Shown here piece by piece: positions 38,899 through 48,304 of a DNA stretch of 64,000 bases (the stretch's first letter is position 1; each line of letters starts with the position of its first letter). The translations under genes and the position numbers were made by a program. Below the pieces are notes generated by a model. That model saw only the letters and a program-made list of their open reading frames with translations. It was not told the origin of the DNA and did no database searches. Origin of the DNA: Acidicapsa acidisoli (GTDB lineage Bacteria > Acidobacteriota > Terriglobia > Terriglobales > Acidobacteriaceae). The DNA is taken from positions 310,001 through 374,000 of the forward strand of contig NZ_JAGSYI010000001.1 in the NCBI RefSeq assembly GCF_025685625.1, read 5' to 3'.

Positions 38899-38919
38899 CT
38901 TGCACAGGTGTTACACACT
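38899..38919 (+). repeat. Phased repeat pair, probable integrase arm-type sites (element 1)
   Basis: CTTGCACAGG (from 38899) and GTTACACACT (from 38910) start 11 bp apart, between tRNA-Leu and the integrase. They resemble the CTTACACGGT repeats upstream of the second integrase and occupy the same relative position. Confidence 0.4.
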
Positions 38920-38944
38920 TTCACGATTGTGAAGGGAGTGACCG

Positions 38945-40159
38945 ATGCCGGAGCATCACACAATCCTCGGCGGAAAAGTCCACGTTTACAAACGGGACGA
39001 TGACAGCCGGTACTGGCAATGTGCCAGCTACCTTGCCGGCAAAAACCGGCGGGAAACAACAAAAGAGGCGAGCCTCGCGAAGGCCAAGGACTTCGCAGAG
39101 GATTGGTATCTGGGCCTGCGCGGCAAAATCCGCGATGGCGAACTCATCACGGAAAAAACATTTCGTGATGCAGCCACCCAGTTTGAGCGTGAATACGAGA
39201 TCATCACCGAAGGCCAGCGCAATCGAGTTTATGTGAACGATCACAAACGACGACTGCGCATCCATCTGGTCCCCTTTTTTGGCAATATGGGGCTCTCAAA
39301 AATAAACCCCGGTCAGGTTCAGGAGTACCGTATTCACCGCCTTGAAGAGGCGATGAAGGTGCATGGCAAGCCCCCGGCCCGGAATACCATGCACCAGGAG
39401 ATCGTGACGCTGCGCCAGACACTCAAGACGGCAGTACGTCACCAATGGCTCCAATATCTTCCCGACTTGTCGGAGCCCTATCGGGCTTCGGGGAAAATCT
39501 CGCACCGCGCCTGGTTTTCCCCGGAGGAGTACAAGAAACTCTACGAAGCAACCAGAAAACGAATGCAGCACCCAAAGAATCCACGCTACAAATGGGAATC
39601 CGAACAACTCCATGATTACGTGCTTTTCATGGCCAATACCGGCCTGCGGCCGGATGAAGCCGCCCGCCTCCAGTTCCGGGATGTGACCATCGTCGAGGAC
39701 GATGCCACAAACGAGACCATTCTTGAGATCGAAGTGCGCGGAAAACGAGGTGTCGGCTACTGCAAGAGCACGACCGGCGCAGTCAGGCCCTTCGAGCGAC
39801 TGAGGGACAGAAACAGTGCCCGAAAGGCTCAACAGAAGCAGAAGGCGCAGCCGACCGACCTGATCTTCCCCAAGACGCACCGGGAGCTTTTCAACACAAT
39901 CCTGAAAGAGGAGAATCTCAAGACGGACCGCGAAGGTCAGGCGCGCACGGCGTACAGCCTGCGGCACACATACATCTGTCTGCGCCTCATGGAAGGCGCG
40001 GACATTTATCAGATCGCGAAGAACTGCCGCACCAGCGTCGAAATGATCGAAAAGTATTACGCCTCCCACATCAAGACCAGCCTTGATGCAGCAGCCATCA
40101 ACATCCGAAAGAAAAAGCCGTTGAAGAAAGCAGGGAGCGAATCCCGTCAGGAAGCATAA
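38945..40159 (+). CDS. Tyrosine recombinase/integrase of island 1
   Basis: 404 residues. An N-terminal arm/core-binding portion (to about 170) precedes a catalytic domain with the first arginine in [12 protein letters not shown], the second box [10 protein letters not shown] (tyrosine replaces the usual first histidine of HxxR), and the nucleophile tyrosine in [16 protein letters not shown] site precedes the ATG. It lies directly after tRNA-Leu, in the same orientation, as expected for a tRNA-targeting genomic island. It is clearly homologous to the second integrase at 51776. Confidence 0.92.
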   Translation: MPEHHTILGGKVHVYKRDDDSRYWQCASYLAGKNRRETTKEASLAKAKDFAEDWYLGLRGKIRDGELITEKTFRDAATQFEREYEIITEGQRNRVYVNDHKRRLRIHLVPFFGNMGLSKINPGQVQEYRIHRLEEAMKVHGKPPARNTMHQEIVTLRQTLKTAVRHQWLQYLPDLSEPYRASGKISHRAWFSPEEYKKLYEATRKRMQHPKNPRYKWESEQLHDYVLFMANTGLRPDEAARLQFRDVTIVEDDATNETILEIEVRGKRGVGYCKSTTGAVRPFERLRDRNSARKAQQKQKAQPTDLIFPKTHRELFNTILKEENLKTDREGQARTAYSLRHTYICLRLMEGADIYQIAKNCRTSVEMIEKYYASHIKTSLDAAAINIRKKKPLKKAGSESRQEA

Positions 40160-40185
40160 GGCTCCCCTGTTGGGATGAAGAGGAT

Positions 40186-41424
40186 ATGAGCGAAGAACTT
40201 CTTTTCAATACATACGACATATATGGGGTCGTTCAGGGTCGCACCGAATCGATAAAGAAACGCGTGAATTCAATCCCACCCAACACGCTTCTGGGTGCGA
40301 GCGAACATGATCTCATCCAGGTGCTCGTGGAAGAATTTCGATTGAACGTGCCCGTGATCAAAGAGGATGAAATCCATGTCGCAGATTCGGGCGAAGTCTC
40401 GGTCGACGTTAGCGGCGATTCCATGCGAATGATCTACGACCGGTCGGAGCCTTTTTATGTGCCCGGCAATAAGACTGTCATCGCCGTGCCTTTTGAAGGT
40501 CAAGTGGAATTTTTCAGAGTACAGCCAAGGAGCTTCAGCCTCAGCCCTCCACGGGCGGAGATCGACAAAGGTGAGCTACTGCTCACATATGTCAGAACGA
40601 ATCCCAACGCCGAAGAGATAAAGAGGAGCTACCAGGGGACGATCAATTCCATCAAGGAGTACCTTCGCTCGCTCTCGGAATCGGTGGCACAGTTCAATGA
40701 CCAGCTGCAAAGCTTGATTACGGCTCAACTGAAGGCAAGGAAGGAAAGGCTCCTCGCCGATGCGGGCATGACGGCGGCACTTGGACTGCCGATGAAGAAG
40801 CGCGAAGGCGCACCAGCCACATACTCCGTCCCGGTCACCCGGCGCGTACCGAAAATCGAGCAGATCAAGGTAGCGGGGGCATTTAAGCCCGAGCCAGCTC
40901 TCTCCGCGCAGGATTATCAGGAAATCCTGCGAATCATGAAGAACATGGTGCATGTGATGGAGCTAAGTCCTCATGCATTTTCCGCGATGGGAGAGGAGGA
41001 TTTGCGCTCCCACTTCCTCGTTCAACTCAATGGCGCGTTTCAAGGCCAGGCAACTGGAGAGACTTTCAATTTTCAGGGAAAAACAGACATTCTCATCCGG
41101 GTTGACGGGAAGAATATCTTTATCGCCGAGTGCAAATTCTGGAAGGGCGAAAAGTCTCTCATCGACACAATCGACCAGCTGCTTTCCTACCTCAGCTGGA
41201 GAGACACGAAGGCCGCCGTAATAGTGTTCAACAGGAATGCCGATTTCAGTGCAGTCCTGGCGAAGATTGCGGAGACTGCGCCAAAGCATTCAGGCTTTAA
41301 ACGTGATCTTGGCAAGGAAGATGAGAGCACGTTTCGCTACGTTTTTGTCCAACCCAACGACTCGAACCGTGAGATCGCGCTTACCGTGATGGCGTTCGAT
41401 ATTCCGACGGCGTCTGTCAGCTAG
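40186..41424 (+). CDS. PD-(D/E)XK nuclease-domain protein, probable defence factor
   Basis: 412 residues. The N-terminal part (about 1-145) is an unrecognised domain. A helical, coiled-coil-like segment follows (about 150-195). The C-terminal domain has a PD-(D/E)XK core: E270/E271, D301 in GKTDILIRV, and E315-x-K317 in FIAECKFWKG, followed by helix DTIDQLLSYLSWRD. It is probably a DNA-cleaving effector. No methylase or ATPase is fused, and the Gabija-like pair starts 272 bp downstream on the same strand. I do not recognise a named system for it; a stand-alone restriction factor is my inference. Confidence 0.65.
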   Translation: MSEELLFNTYDIYGVVQGRTESIKKRVNSIPPNTLLGASEHDLIQVLVEEFRLNVPVIKEDEIHVADSGEVSVDVSGDSMRMIYDRSEPFYVPGNKTVIAVPFEGQVEFFRVQPRSFSLSPPRAEIDKGELLLTYVRTNPNAEEIKRSYQGTINSIKEYLRSLSESVAQFNDQLQSLITAQLKARKERLLADAGMTAALGLPMKKREGAPATYSVPVTRRVPKIEQIKVAGAFKPEPALSAQDYQEILRIMKNMVHVMELSPHAFSAMGEEDLRSHFLVQLNGAFQGQATGETFNFQGKTDILIRVDGKNIFIAECKFWKGEKSLIDTIDQLLSYLSWRDTKAAVIVFNRNADFSAVLAKIAETAPKHSGFKRDLGKEDESTFRYVFVQPNDSNREIALTVMAFDIPTASVS

Positions 41425-41696
41425 TCCTTCAGTTATCTTGCTCCCCAAGGACGGACCTGATGGTGTCGCTCATATAAACAAGAGATAGTCGCAAGACCCG
41501 TGAGGGTTGAACTCCCTCCGCCCGCACCGCCACTCGACGAACCGTCACCGTGTCGGGCTGAAGCTCGTTGACAATCTTTTCTTTCCGGTTTACCCAGGTT
41601 CTCCTATAAATTAGGTGTCGGGTATTGTGAGGCCGGGTATGATACCTCGTAATTCTGGCAAGAGCCAATATCCCCAAGAGATAAAGAAGGCTGCAT

Positions 41697-43613
41697 ATGT
41701 ATATATCAGAGATTCACGCTGTGGGATTTCGTTGCTTTGGACAAGAGAACGCTCTCACTCTGAACTTACACCCGGGGTTGAATATTCTTGCCGGACCGAA
41801 TGACTCAGGAAAAACTGCCATCATCGACGCTTCGCGATTTGTGCTATGGACGCGTGGCGACGACTTTCTTAGACTCGAGCCGGCCGACTTTCATGTAAAG
41901 CCTGACGGCGAGCGGGTCACGGAGCTTCTTATCCGTTGCACGCTCGACGACCTGACACCGGATGAAGAGGCTCGCTTCCTCGAATGGTGCAGCAATGAAG
42001 CAGGGCAGCTGCGCCTCTACGTGTGCCTGCGTGCCACCCTTCGCAAACTTCCCGGCGGCGGCGAATCCGTAATTCCGCTATACCGGGCAGGCAAGAACGG
42101 CGATGGGCCAGCACTGGAAGGTGATCTTCGGGAGTACTTGAAGACAACGTATCTAAAACCGTTGCGAGATGCCGAGCGCGAACTGCGCTCGGGCCGCAGG
42201 TCGCGGCTTTCACGCATTCTCGGGGCACTGCCCGCGATGGCCAGGCAAGCCGACCCTGCAACACCCGGCAGCGCCGCGACGCTCCGAGACACAATGCAGC
42301 AGGCCGACCTGGCGGTCGAAGGTAATCCGGCTGTTCAGGGCGTGCAAAACGCCGTCAACTCGACATATCTTGACGATCTGTCTTTTTCCGGCGATCCGCT
42401 GAACGCCACTCTGGGTCTTGGCGCGAAGGGCTCATTCGACCAGCTTCTTGAGAGGCTCGAATTGTATCTGAATCCTCCACCCGGTCAGACACAACGGCTG
42501 ACGCGGGGATTAGGTTATAACAATCTCCTCTTCATGGCGGCCGAATTGCTTCTCCTCCAGTCCCACTCCGATGAGATTCCCTATCTGCTGATTGAAGAGC
42601 CCGAAGCACATCTTCATCCGCAACATCAAACGCTCTTTATGCAGATGCTGGAGACGCGTGCTGCACCCGTACCGGAAGGTCAGGAAGGCCAACGGGTTCA
42701 AATTCTCTTAAGCACGCACAGTCCGCATCTCGCTGCAAGTGCGGACCTCGAATCCATGGTGATGATTGTCGGACACAAGGCCTTTCCCCTCGGCAAGCAC
42801 CACACAAAACTGAAAGATGGCGACTACGCATTTCTTCGCCGGTTTCTCGATGCCACAAAGGCCAATCTCTTTTTTGCGCGCGGGCTGATCATCGTCGAAG
42901 GCGATGCGGAGAATATCCTGCTCCCTTCGATTGCCAAGAAAATCGGCAAGTCGTTTGGAAAGTTCGGCGTTTCTGTCGTCAATGTCGGTCACCGTGGTCT
43001 GTTTCGCTATAGCCGTATTCTGCAGAGAGCAGACGGCATGCGGATGCCGCTACAGGTTGCCCTCTTGCCTGACCGTGACATACCGCCAGACACTGCCAAG
43101 GCGTTGGTGGGTGATCGGCTGACTCAAGGCGATTGGGGGAATGCCGAAATCGCAAAACATATGGCGGCGCTTGTGAAGGATGAAGGTGGTGCCGTCAAGG
43201 TGTTTCCGTCTGAACAGTGGACTCTTGAGTTCGATTTGGCGCGGACAAATGCTTTTGCGATTTTCGTTCATCAAGCCATTCAGGTTGCAAAAGGAAGGCG
43301 CAACAAGACCGATGCGGAAGTGGCAGTGGAGGCACAAGCTGAGGTTATCGCACTTCGGGCGGATGACAGCAAGAGTGCCGACGACGTTGCCGTCTTCATC
43401 TTCGAACCGCTGTTTAAGAAGCAAGTTTCTAAAGCGATGGTTGCAGAGCAGCTGGCGGCCTTAATTGACGCGTTGCCCGACACGGCGGCTGAATTCAGAG
43501 CCAAGCTCCCGACGTATATCGTCAATGCAATCGACCATGTCACGACTTTCGACAAAGCCGAGTCCGTAAGAGAAGAGGCACCTGCCCCTAAAGCGGAGGT
43601 GGCAGCATCATGA
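41697..43613 (+). CDS. gajA: Gabija GajA-like OLD-family ATPase/TOPRIM nuclease
   Basis: 638 residues. The ABC-type ATPase has Walker A GPNDSGKT (33-40), Walker B YLLIEEPEAHLHP, and the switch histidine region LLSTHSPHL. The C-terminal TOPRIM domain has the glutamate in LIIVEGDAENILLP and the DRD motif in LLPDRDIPP, the metal-binding acidic residues that cut DNA. The paired helicase gene overlaps by four bases (ATGA). In the known Gabija system GajA nicks DNA and is controlled by nucleotides, with GajB responding to DNA ends. GajA is usually a little shorter (about 580). Confidence 0.75.
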   Translation: MYISEIHAVGFRCFGQENALTLNLHPGLNILAGPNDSGKTAIIDASRFVLWTRGDDFLRLEPADFHVKPDGERVTELLIRCTLDDLTPDEEARFLEWCSNEAGQLRLYVCLRATLRKLPGGGESVIPLYRAGKNGDGPALEGDLREYLKTTYLKPLRDAERELRSGRRSRLSRILGALPAMARQADPATPGSAATLRDTMQQADLAVEGNPAVQGVQNAVNSTYLDDLSFSGDPLNATLGLGAKGSFDQLLERLELYLNPPPGQTQRLTRGLGYNNLLFMAAELLLLQSHSDEIPYLLIEEPEAHLHPQHQTLFMQMLETRAAPVPEGQEGQRVQILLSTHSPHLAASADLESMVMIVGHKAFPLGKHHTKLKDGDYAFLRRFLDATKANLFFARGLIIVEGDAENILLPSIAKKIGKSFGKFGVSVVNVGHRGLFRYSRILQRADGMRMPLQVALLPDRDIPPDTAKALVGDRLTQGDWGNAEIAKHMAALVKDEGGAVKVFPSEQWTLEFDLARTNAFAIFVHQAIQVAKGRRNKTDAEVAVEAQAEVIALRADDSKSADDVAVFIFEPLFKKQVSKAMVAEQLAALIDALPDTAAEFRAKLPTYIVNAIDHVTTFDKAESVREEAPAPKAEVAAS

Positions 43614-45637
43614 TCAACATCCCGCCACTGACTCCGGAGTTGCTGGACGAGCTTGGTAATGAGCTTGGTGGATGCACGTTTACCGGCGAAGACCAAAAGG
43701 CATTTCTGTCTTCCAATCAATCCTGCGATGTGCAGGCCGCGCCAGGAAACGGCAAAACAACCTTGCTTGTTGCGAAGCTCGCTTTGCTTTCGCGATGCTG
43801 GACATCACGGTCTCAGGGCGTCTCCGTCATATCTCACACGAATACCGCTCGTGAGGAAGTCGAAAAGAAGCTTTTCACCCACCCTGCAGCATCGTCTTTT
43901 CTTGCCTATCCGCATTTCATCGGCACGGTAACGGCCTTCATTGATCGGTTCATCGCGCTTCCCTACCTTCGCGGATTAGGCTGGTCAGTGCAGCGCATAG
44001 ATGACGATGTGTTCGCTTCGGTTGCGGGTTCAAGGTGGAAATCAAAGCCGACTCTCACAAACATCTCGCGTGCAAATAAGGGGAAAAATGCACATTCTGT
44101 GACAGCATGGGTTTGCGGTATGGACCTGGCAAGTGATTTCGTCTGTGCGGTGGATGCCAGACCAACACGACTTGCAATAAGGGACAAGGGAAACCGCCAG
44201 CCCGGACCGCACACGAAGTCGGGCGCAGAGCTTGAAGAGCTGAAAGCTGAAATCGGAAACGACGGATTCTATCGGTTCGCTGATATGACAGCCATCGCGC
44301 TTCAAGCCATTGACAAATGTCCCACACTCCTGGATCGAGTCCGCAGACGCTTCCCCCTCGTCCTCCTGGACGAGGCTCAGGACACGAACGGGGCGCAACT
44401 GGAATTGCTCGACCGTCTCTTCAGTCAAGGTGTTGCCTATCAGAAACTGGGTGACCAGAATCAGACCCTTTACGAAGACGCCGCCCTTTCCCCGAACCAA
44501 TACTGGAGAGCGGGCCACACTGTAATATCACTGAACCAAACCAGGCGTTTTGGCGGAGAAATTGCCGCATTTGCCAGCCGGCTGACCGTTCGGTCCACTC
44601 AACAGATCGAAGGCCTGGCTGGGATTCCATGCCGCCGCAGCCTTATTTTGTTCGACCGTGCATCCATCGCTCGGGTGCTTCCCGTATATGCCAGTGAGGT
44701 ACGCGCTCACTGGGGTCAAAGCCTCGGATCAAAACACAAGATATGGGCGGTAGCCTCTCGCCACAATCCGTCGAAGGACACGACGGGCGATTGGCCGAAG
44801 ACCCTTATGGATTACTGTCCGCATTACCGAAGCAGCAAGGGCCGAACCAGCCGTCACGATACCCTTTGTGGTCCGCTGCGCGAGATGTCTCTCTTGTCGG
44901 AACGTTCTTCCCCTTTGCCGGAAATCGTCGATTTGTTCACAACGGGAGTGGTCGATCTTTTGCGGCATCAAGGCATCCTGGACCCTGCAGGGAACCGGAT
45001 TGGCAAGCGAAACCTTTGGACTGTTCTTGCCTCTCGTGATCGACAGCTCCCTCTGCGCCTTCGACGGCTCATGCGGGATCGGATTCTCTTTGGTAATGCA
45101 GCTTGGTGCGCTGACGGATGGAAACAGTTCTGCCGTGATCTCAACGCAATCCTCGGAATCAGTCAACCACTGACAACGCTTGCCGTGAGCTTCTTAGCCT
45201 TCGTTCCAGAATCTGCGGCTGAGCAAGGAACGCAAACGCCGCAGCGCTCCCGGGCGGTTTTCGTTCATGATGACATTCCAGTCCAGCTCGGATCGATCCA
45301 CTCCGTCAAAGGCAAGACGGTTGATTCAATTCTGGTTCTTGAAACGGAAGTGTGGCGGGGACAAGCACGCGACATGCGCGCAATGGATGTCGGCACGGTG
45401 TTGCCGCATGTGCTCGGGATAGAAGATCGCGACTTTAACGGCAGCGTCGCGCACCTTGCAGCCGCAACCAACATATTTGTCGCGGCAACACGCGCAAGGC
45501 AGCTCCTCGCATTGGCGCTTCGCAAAGAAGCCGTGTCGCAAATCCATCTTGAAGCAGCTCACAATCAAGGATGGCAGATTCTCGATACGACAGAAGTTGT
45601 TCTCAACCGCGCCGCAACACCACCGCCGATGGCATGA
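43610..45637 (+). CDS. gajB: Gabija GajB-like UvrD/PcrA-family helicase
   Basis: 675 residues of superfamily 1A. Motif I is QAAPGNGKTTLL (near 43-54), motif Ia is VISHTNTA, motif II VLLDEAQDTN, motif III LGDQNQTLY, and motifs V and VI appear as SIHSVKGKTVDS and FVAATRARQLL. Known GajB proteins are about 490 residues, so this one is longer, with extra sequence in the 1B/2B regions. It overlaps the ATPase gene by ATGA and is presumably co-translated. It could alternatively be an OLD-associated helicase of another subtype. Confidence 0.72.
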   Translation: MINIPPLTPELLDELGNELGGCTFTGEDQKAFLSSNQSCDVQAAPGNGKTTLLVAKLALLSRCWTSRSQGVSVISHTNTAREEVEKKLFTHPAASSFLAYPHFIGTVTAFIDRFIALPYLRGLGWSVQRIDDDVFASVAGSRWKSKPTLTNISRANKGKNAHSVTAWVCGMDLASDFVCAVDARPTRLAIRDKGNRQPGPHTKSGAELEELKAEIGNDGFYRFADMTAIALQAIDKCPTLLDRVRRRFPLVLLDEAQDTNGAQLELLDRLFSQGVAYQKLGDQNQTLYEDAALSPNQYWRAGHTVISLNQTRRFGGEIAAFASRLTVRSTQQIEGLAGIPCRRSLILFDRASIARVLPVYASEVRAHWGQSLGSKHKIWAVASRHNPSKDTTGDWPKTLMDYCPHYRSSKGRTSRHDTLCGPLREMSLLSERSSPLPEIVDLFTTGVVDLLRHQGILDPAGNRIGKRNLWTVLASRDRQLPLRLRRLMRDRILFGNAAWCADGWKQFCRDLNAILGISQPLTTLAVSFLAFVPESAAEQGTQTPQRSRAVFVHDDIPVQLGSIHSVKGKTVDSILVLETEVWRGQARDMRAMDVGTVLPHVLGIEDRDFNGSVAHLAAATNIFVAATRARQLLALALRKEAVSQIHLEAAHNQGWQILDTTEVVLNRAATPPPMA

Positions 45638-45896
45638 CATCGTAAACCGGCTGCGCATTTGGACACGAAACGTTCGAGCTGGGAACCTGCTCGTTGCACT
45701 GCCGGCGCGGGCTTGGCGGAGTGAACGCTGCCCGTCCGCCCTGCTTTAACATCCGGCAGGAGCGCCTTTGTCTCGCCCACCCGGCGGGCTTGCGCTGTCG
45801 CTGCAGCCGAGTCGTCGGCCGGCAATGACTTCTCACATATTCCGGCGGTGTCCAATAGCTCACGTGGATTTCCTCTCGGAATTATTTCAGTGGGCC
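45638..45896. other. Non-coding stretch after the Gabija-like pair
   Basis: No convincing gene: short open frames on both strands lack ribosome-binding sites and recognisable composition. A promoter-like pair begins just after this stretch. Confidence 0.5.
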
Positions 45897-45925
45897 TGGA
45901 CTCATCGAAGCAGACCTGGGATAAT
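45897..45925 (+). promoter_or_regulatory. Sigma-70-like promoter candidate
   Basis: TGGACT and GATAAT are separated by exactly 17 bp, 21 bp upstream of the small gene that starts at 45946. Confidence 0.35.
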
Positions 45926-45945
45926 CATTCCAGTCGAGGTTATAT

Positions 45946-46326
45946 ATGCCGCGTCAGGAAATCTTTTTTGAACAGCGAAGTGGTGACCGGCGTGTCGAGG
46001 TCCTGAAAACCTATGACCGATCATATGCCCGCGAGGTCTTCAGCGGAATTGATACCGGAGCAAGGGAGGCTCTTGCTGCGGCCCTTGAACTTGAAAAGAA
46101 TTATGAGCCAGCGGATATCCCGGATCCTGATGGAAGCGACTATGACGACTTCCTGTGGGACGAACTGCTTGAGGCCGCCCGCGAAGACGTCCGCAATGAC
46201 CCTAATCTTTATTCATTCTTCGTCGTCTCAGAAGCGAAGTCAGCTCAGTCTCAGGATTTGTACATTTCGCCTGACTGGCCGAGCGCCGAGGCGTTTGCAA
46301 AAAATCGCATTGCGTCCACGAGTTAA
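45946..46326 (+). CDS. Small acidic hypothetical protein
   Basis: 126 residues, strongly acidic in the middle (PADIPDPDGSDYDDFLWDEL). GAGG lies six bases before the ATG and a promoter-like pair precedes it, supporting expression. No family is recognised. It lies between the Gabija-like genes and the restriction block, so a defence-related accessory or antitoxin role is possible but not shown. Confidence 0.55.
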   Translation: MPRQEIFFEQRSGDRRVEVLKTYDRSYAREVFSGIDTGAREALAAALELEKNYEPADIPDPDGSDYDDFLWDELLEAAREDVRNDPNLYSFFVVSEAKSAQSQDLYISPDWPSAEAFAKNRIASTS

Positions 46327-46348
46327 CGACACCCTGCCCGGAAGCGAT

Positions 46349-46615
46349 ATGCAGAACAGCCCGCTCATCAAAGAAGTTAAGGGCGATCACCACCACATCC
46401 ATCTGGCGGCGATTGGAGCACCCACGCTCAACGTTCCGATCCGGTTTGCGGACGAGGCGTCGAAAGTGTTTTCCGCGTACCGCGAAAAATACGAATTCGG
46501 AGCGTCGGAAATGAAAGCTGGATGCGGCGATATCTACGACTCCCAAAATATCATCGTGGGGAAAATCTCCTACAACGGCCGCATCTGGACGGCTAATGGC
46601 GTCCCTGTCGAATAG
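46349..46615 (+). CDS. Small hypothetical protein
   Basis: 88 residues from the ATG at 46349, preceded by GGAAG. It contains HHHIHLAAIGAPTLNVP and ends SYNGRIWTANGVPVE. No family is recognised. It follows the 126-residue gene by 22 bp and converges with vsr, so the two may form a small operon. Confidence 0.5.
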   Translation: MQNSPLIKEVKGDHHHIHLAAIGAPTLNVPIRFADEASKVFSAYREKYEFGASEMKAGCGDIYDSQNIIVGKISYNGRIWTANGVPVE

Positions 46616-46634
46616 GTCGGCCAGCATAGCCCTC

Positions 46635-47066
46635 TCACTTATCGCGGCCGGCCTGTGAGGCGACGAGTTCCGAAGTCAGAAGCATCCGCAGACCTTCCTC
46701 CGACCTTGACTGACATTCCCAGATTGTGACGACGTGCCAGCCTGCAGCTTCGAGCGCGGCCCTGTGCTTTTCGTCGCGAGCTACGTTTCCACCGCGTTTT
46801 TCCTTCCAGAATTCAGCCCGCGTTTTCGGAATGACGCTGCCCCATCGGCATTCGTGACAGTGCCAGAAGCAGCCGTGCACGAAAATAACGGTGCGGTGTT
46901 TCGGAAGAACAATATCGGGCTTTCCCGGCAGGTCTTTTCTGTGAAGGCGGTATCGGTATCCAAGAGCGTGAAGGATCGAGCGGACCCGCATTTCGGGTTT
47001 TGTATTTCGGCCTTTTATCGCAGCCATGTTACGGCTGCGCTGTTCAGGACTGTGAACATCTGCCAC
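46635..47066 (-). CDS. vsr: Very-short-patch mismatch endonuclease Vsr
   Basis: 143 residues, family length. Vsr nicks 5' of the T in T:G mismatches created by deamination of 5-methylcytosine at Dcm-type sites. The N-terminal RSRNMAAIKGRNTKPE region, the nuclease core LPGKPDIVLPKH, VHGCFWHCHEC (zinc and catalytic histidines) and GWHVVTIWECQ are present. It starts 2 bp after the stop of the EcoRII-type gene on the same strand and belongs to the same operon, fitting its role in protecting 5-methylcytosine sites of the adjacent methylase. Confidence 0.96.
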   Translation of the reverse strand: MADVHSPEQRSRNMAAIKGRNTKPEMRVRSILHALGYRYRLHRKDLPGKPDIVLPKHRTVIFVHGCFWHCHECRWGSVIPKTRAEFWKEKRGGNVARDEKHRAALEAAGWHVVTIWECQSRSEEGLRMLLTSELVASQAGRDK

Positions 47067-47068
47067 GA

Positions 47069-48298
47069 TCAGGCCACCCCGGAGCGGCCTTCTCGTTCTT
47101 TGACCATCGCGGTGAAGTCAGCAACGGTGAGCAGCGTCTGTCGTTGTGCCGGCGTAAATGTCTCGTGAAGGCCGCGTGGAATAACCAGCTGGAGCTTGTG
47201 TTCCCGCATCTGGTCTGTCTGGTGGCTGCTGATAGCCGCTTCGAGCGTCAGCAGGTGTTTATGTTCGATGCGCTTTGCTTCCGCGAGGACCTGACGCCAG
47301 CGGTCCTTGCAGGTAGTCTTGGCCCCCAGCATTGTAAGCAGAGCGGCGTCGTAAGCTGCATCCCTGTACTCCTTTGATCCGGGGAAAAGGAAGTCCGGTT
47401 TGGCCTTTCCTTCGGTCGCTACACCGCGCTCATAGCGCACCTTGTTGGAGTTGAAGATTACCTGAAGATGATTTTCCAGTGCGTGCCCCGACCGGCTTTT
47501 ACGCCGGTTTTGGACAGCAAGAGAGAAGGCAAGGAAACCGTCAACATCGTCGGCAAAGCCCTTTTGCAGTCGATCACCCAGGAGATGCTTTTCCATCGTG
47601 CGGAAAAGGATCTCCTCCCGTTCCATCCATCCCAGCAATGCGCCGTCAGGGTCGGCCACGGGATCAAGCTCCGGGACCGTTTCGCGGGCGTAGGCCGAAA
47701 AAAGATTGGTCGCCGGCAGCTTGCCGTTGAATTTCGCCAGCATCGTGTCGAGATAATTCTCGGCGGCGACAGGATCGTCAGGCTCGATCCCAAGCTGCTC
47801 CAGGATAAAGGCTGACGCGAAATGAATTCGGTCCTGTTCTGTTTCCAGTTCCTCACGAACGGAAAATCCTTTATGTTCAACGTGGACGCCAAACAACCAT
47901 TGAACCTGGCTGGCAATTGTGGAGCCGCCCTGTGCGATCACAACCAGGACTGAATTGTCCGGCCGCCGCGCGACTACGAGCAGATCACCTTCAGCCGCCA
48001 CCATCGACACCTGATTTGTGGGAAAGTACAGGCGGTGTTCGGTGCGCGTTGCATGGTTCAGCCGCGCGTCATACCATGTCAGGTTTCCCTTTGCGACTAC
48101 GGGTTCATCATCGCCGTCGCTCAGGTAAATGTACAGAGCCTCATACCGCTGTTTTTCTGTCGCTGCGCCGAAAACCTTCATCAACGGATTAGCACCGTTG
48201 AACTCATGCTGATGGCTGCGACTTGGGTCCGCTTCGACGGCACTGAGCGTCTTCATCGCAACGCCTGTAAAAAACTCTGAAAGATAGCCAGCCTTCAT
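47069..48298 (-). CDS. EcoRII-type type IIE restriction endonuclease
   Basis: 409 residues (EcoRII has about 404). The N-terminal part (to about 180) corresponds to the effector DNA-binding domain; the C-terminal domain is a PD-(D/E)XK nuclease. The catalytic set D302, Y311, K327 and K331 (KPDFLFPG, then EY, then GAKTTCKDRWRQ) has the same spacing that I recall for EcoRII residues 299, 308, 324 and 328. The conserved KSRSGHALENHL helix precedes it. By homology and by the Dcm-type partner and Vsr, recognition is probably CCWGG. It lies 6 bp downstream of the methyltransferase. Confidence 0.9.
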   Translation of the reverse strand: MKAGYLSEFFTGVAMKTLSAVEADPSRSHQHEFNGANPLMKVFGAATEKQRYEALYIYLSDGDDEPVVAKGNLTWYDARLNHATRTEHRLYFPTNQVSMVAAEGDLLVVARRPDNSVLVVIAQGGSTIASQVQWLFGVHVEHKGFSVREELETEQDRIHFASAFILEQLGIEPDDPVAAENYLDTMLAKFNGKLPATNLFSAYARETVPELDPVADPDGALLGWMEREEILFRTMEKHLLGDRLQKGFADDVDGFLAFSLAVQNRRKSRSGHALENHLQVIFNSNKVRYERGVATEGKAKPDFLFPGSKEYRDAAYDAALLTMLGAKTTCKDRWRQVLAEAKRIEHKHLLTLEAAISSHQTDQMREHKLQLVIPRGLHETFTPAQRQTLLTVADFTAMVKEREGRSGVA

Positions 48299-48304
48299 AC
48301 GCTC

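Noticed and set aside
38628-39062. Upstream extension of purL by 145 codons
   Set aside because: It would read through the tRNA-Leu gene and into the start of the integrase region; the ATG at 38627 gives the family N-terminus.
41568-41610. TTGACA and TATAAA as a promoter for the Gabija-like pair
   Set aside because: The hexamers are 31 bp apart, far from the usual 16-18 bp.
41429-41677. 82-codon minus-strand frame between the nuclease and the Gabija-like pair
   Set aside because: No ribosome-binding site and no recognisable composition; the region more likely carries the upstream signals of the ATPase gene.
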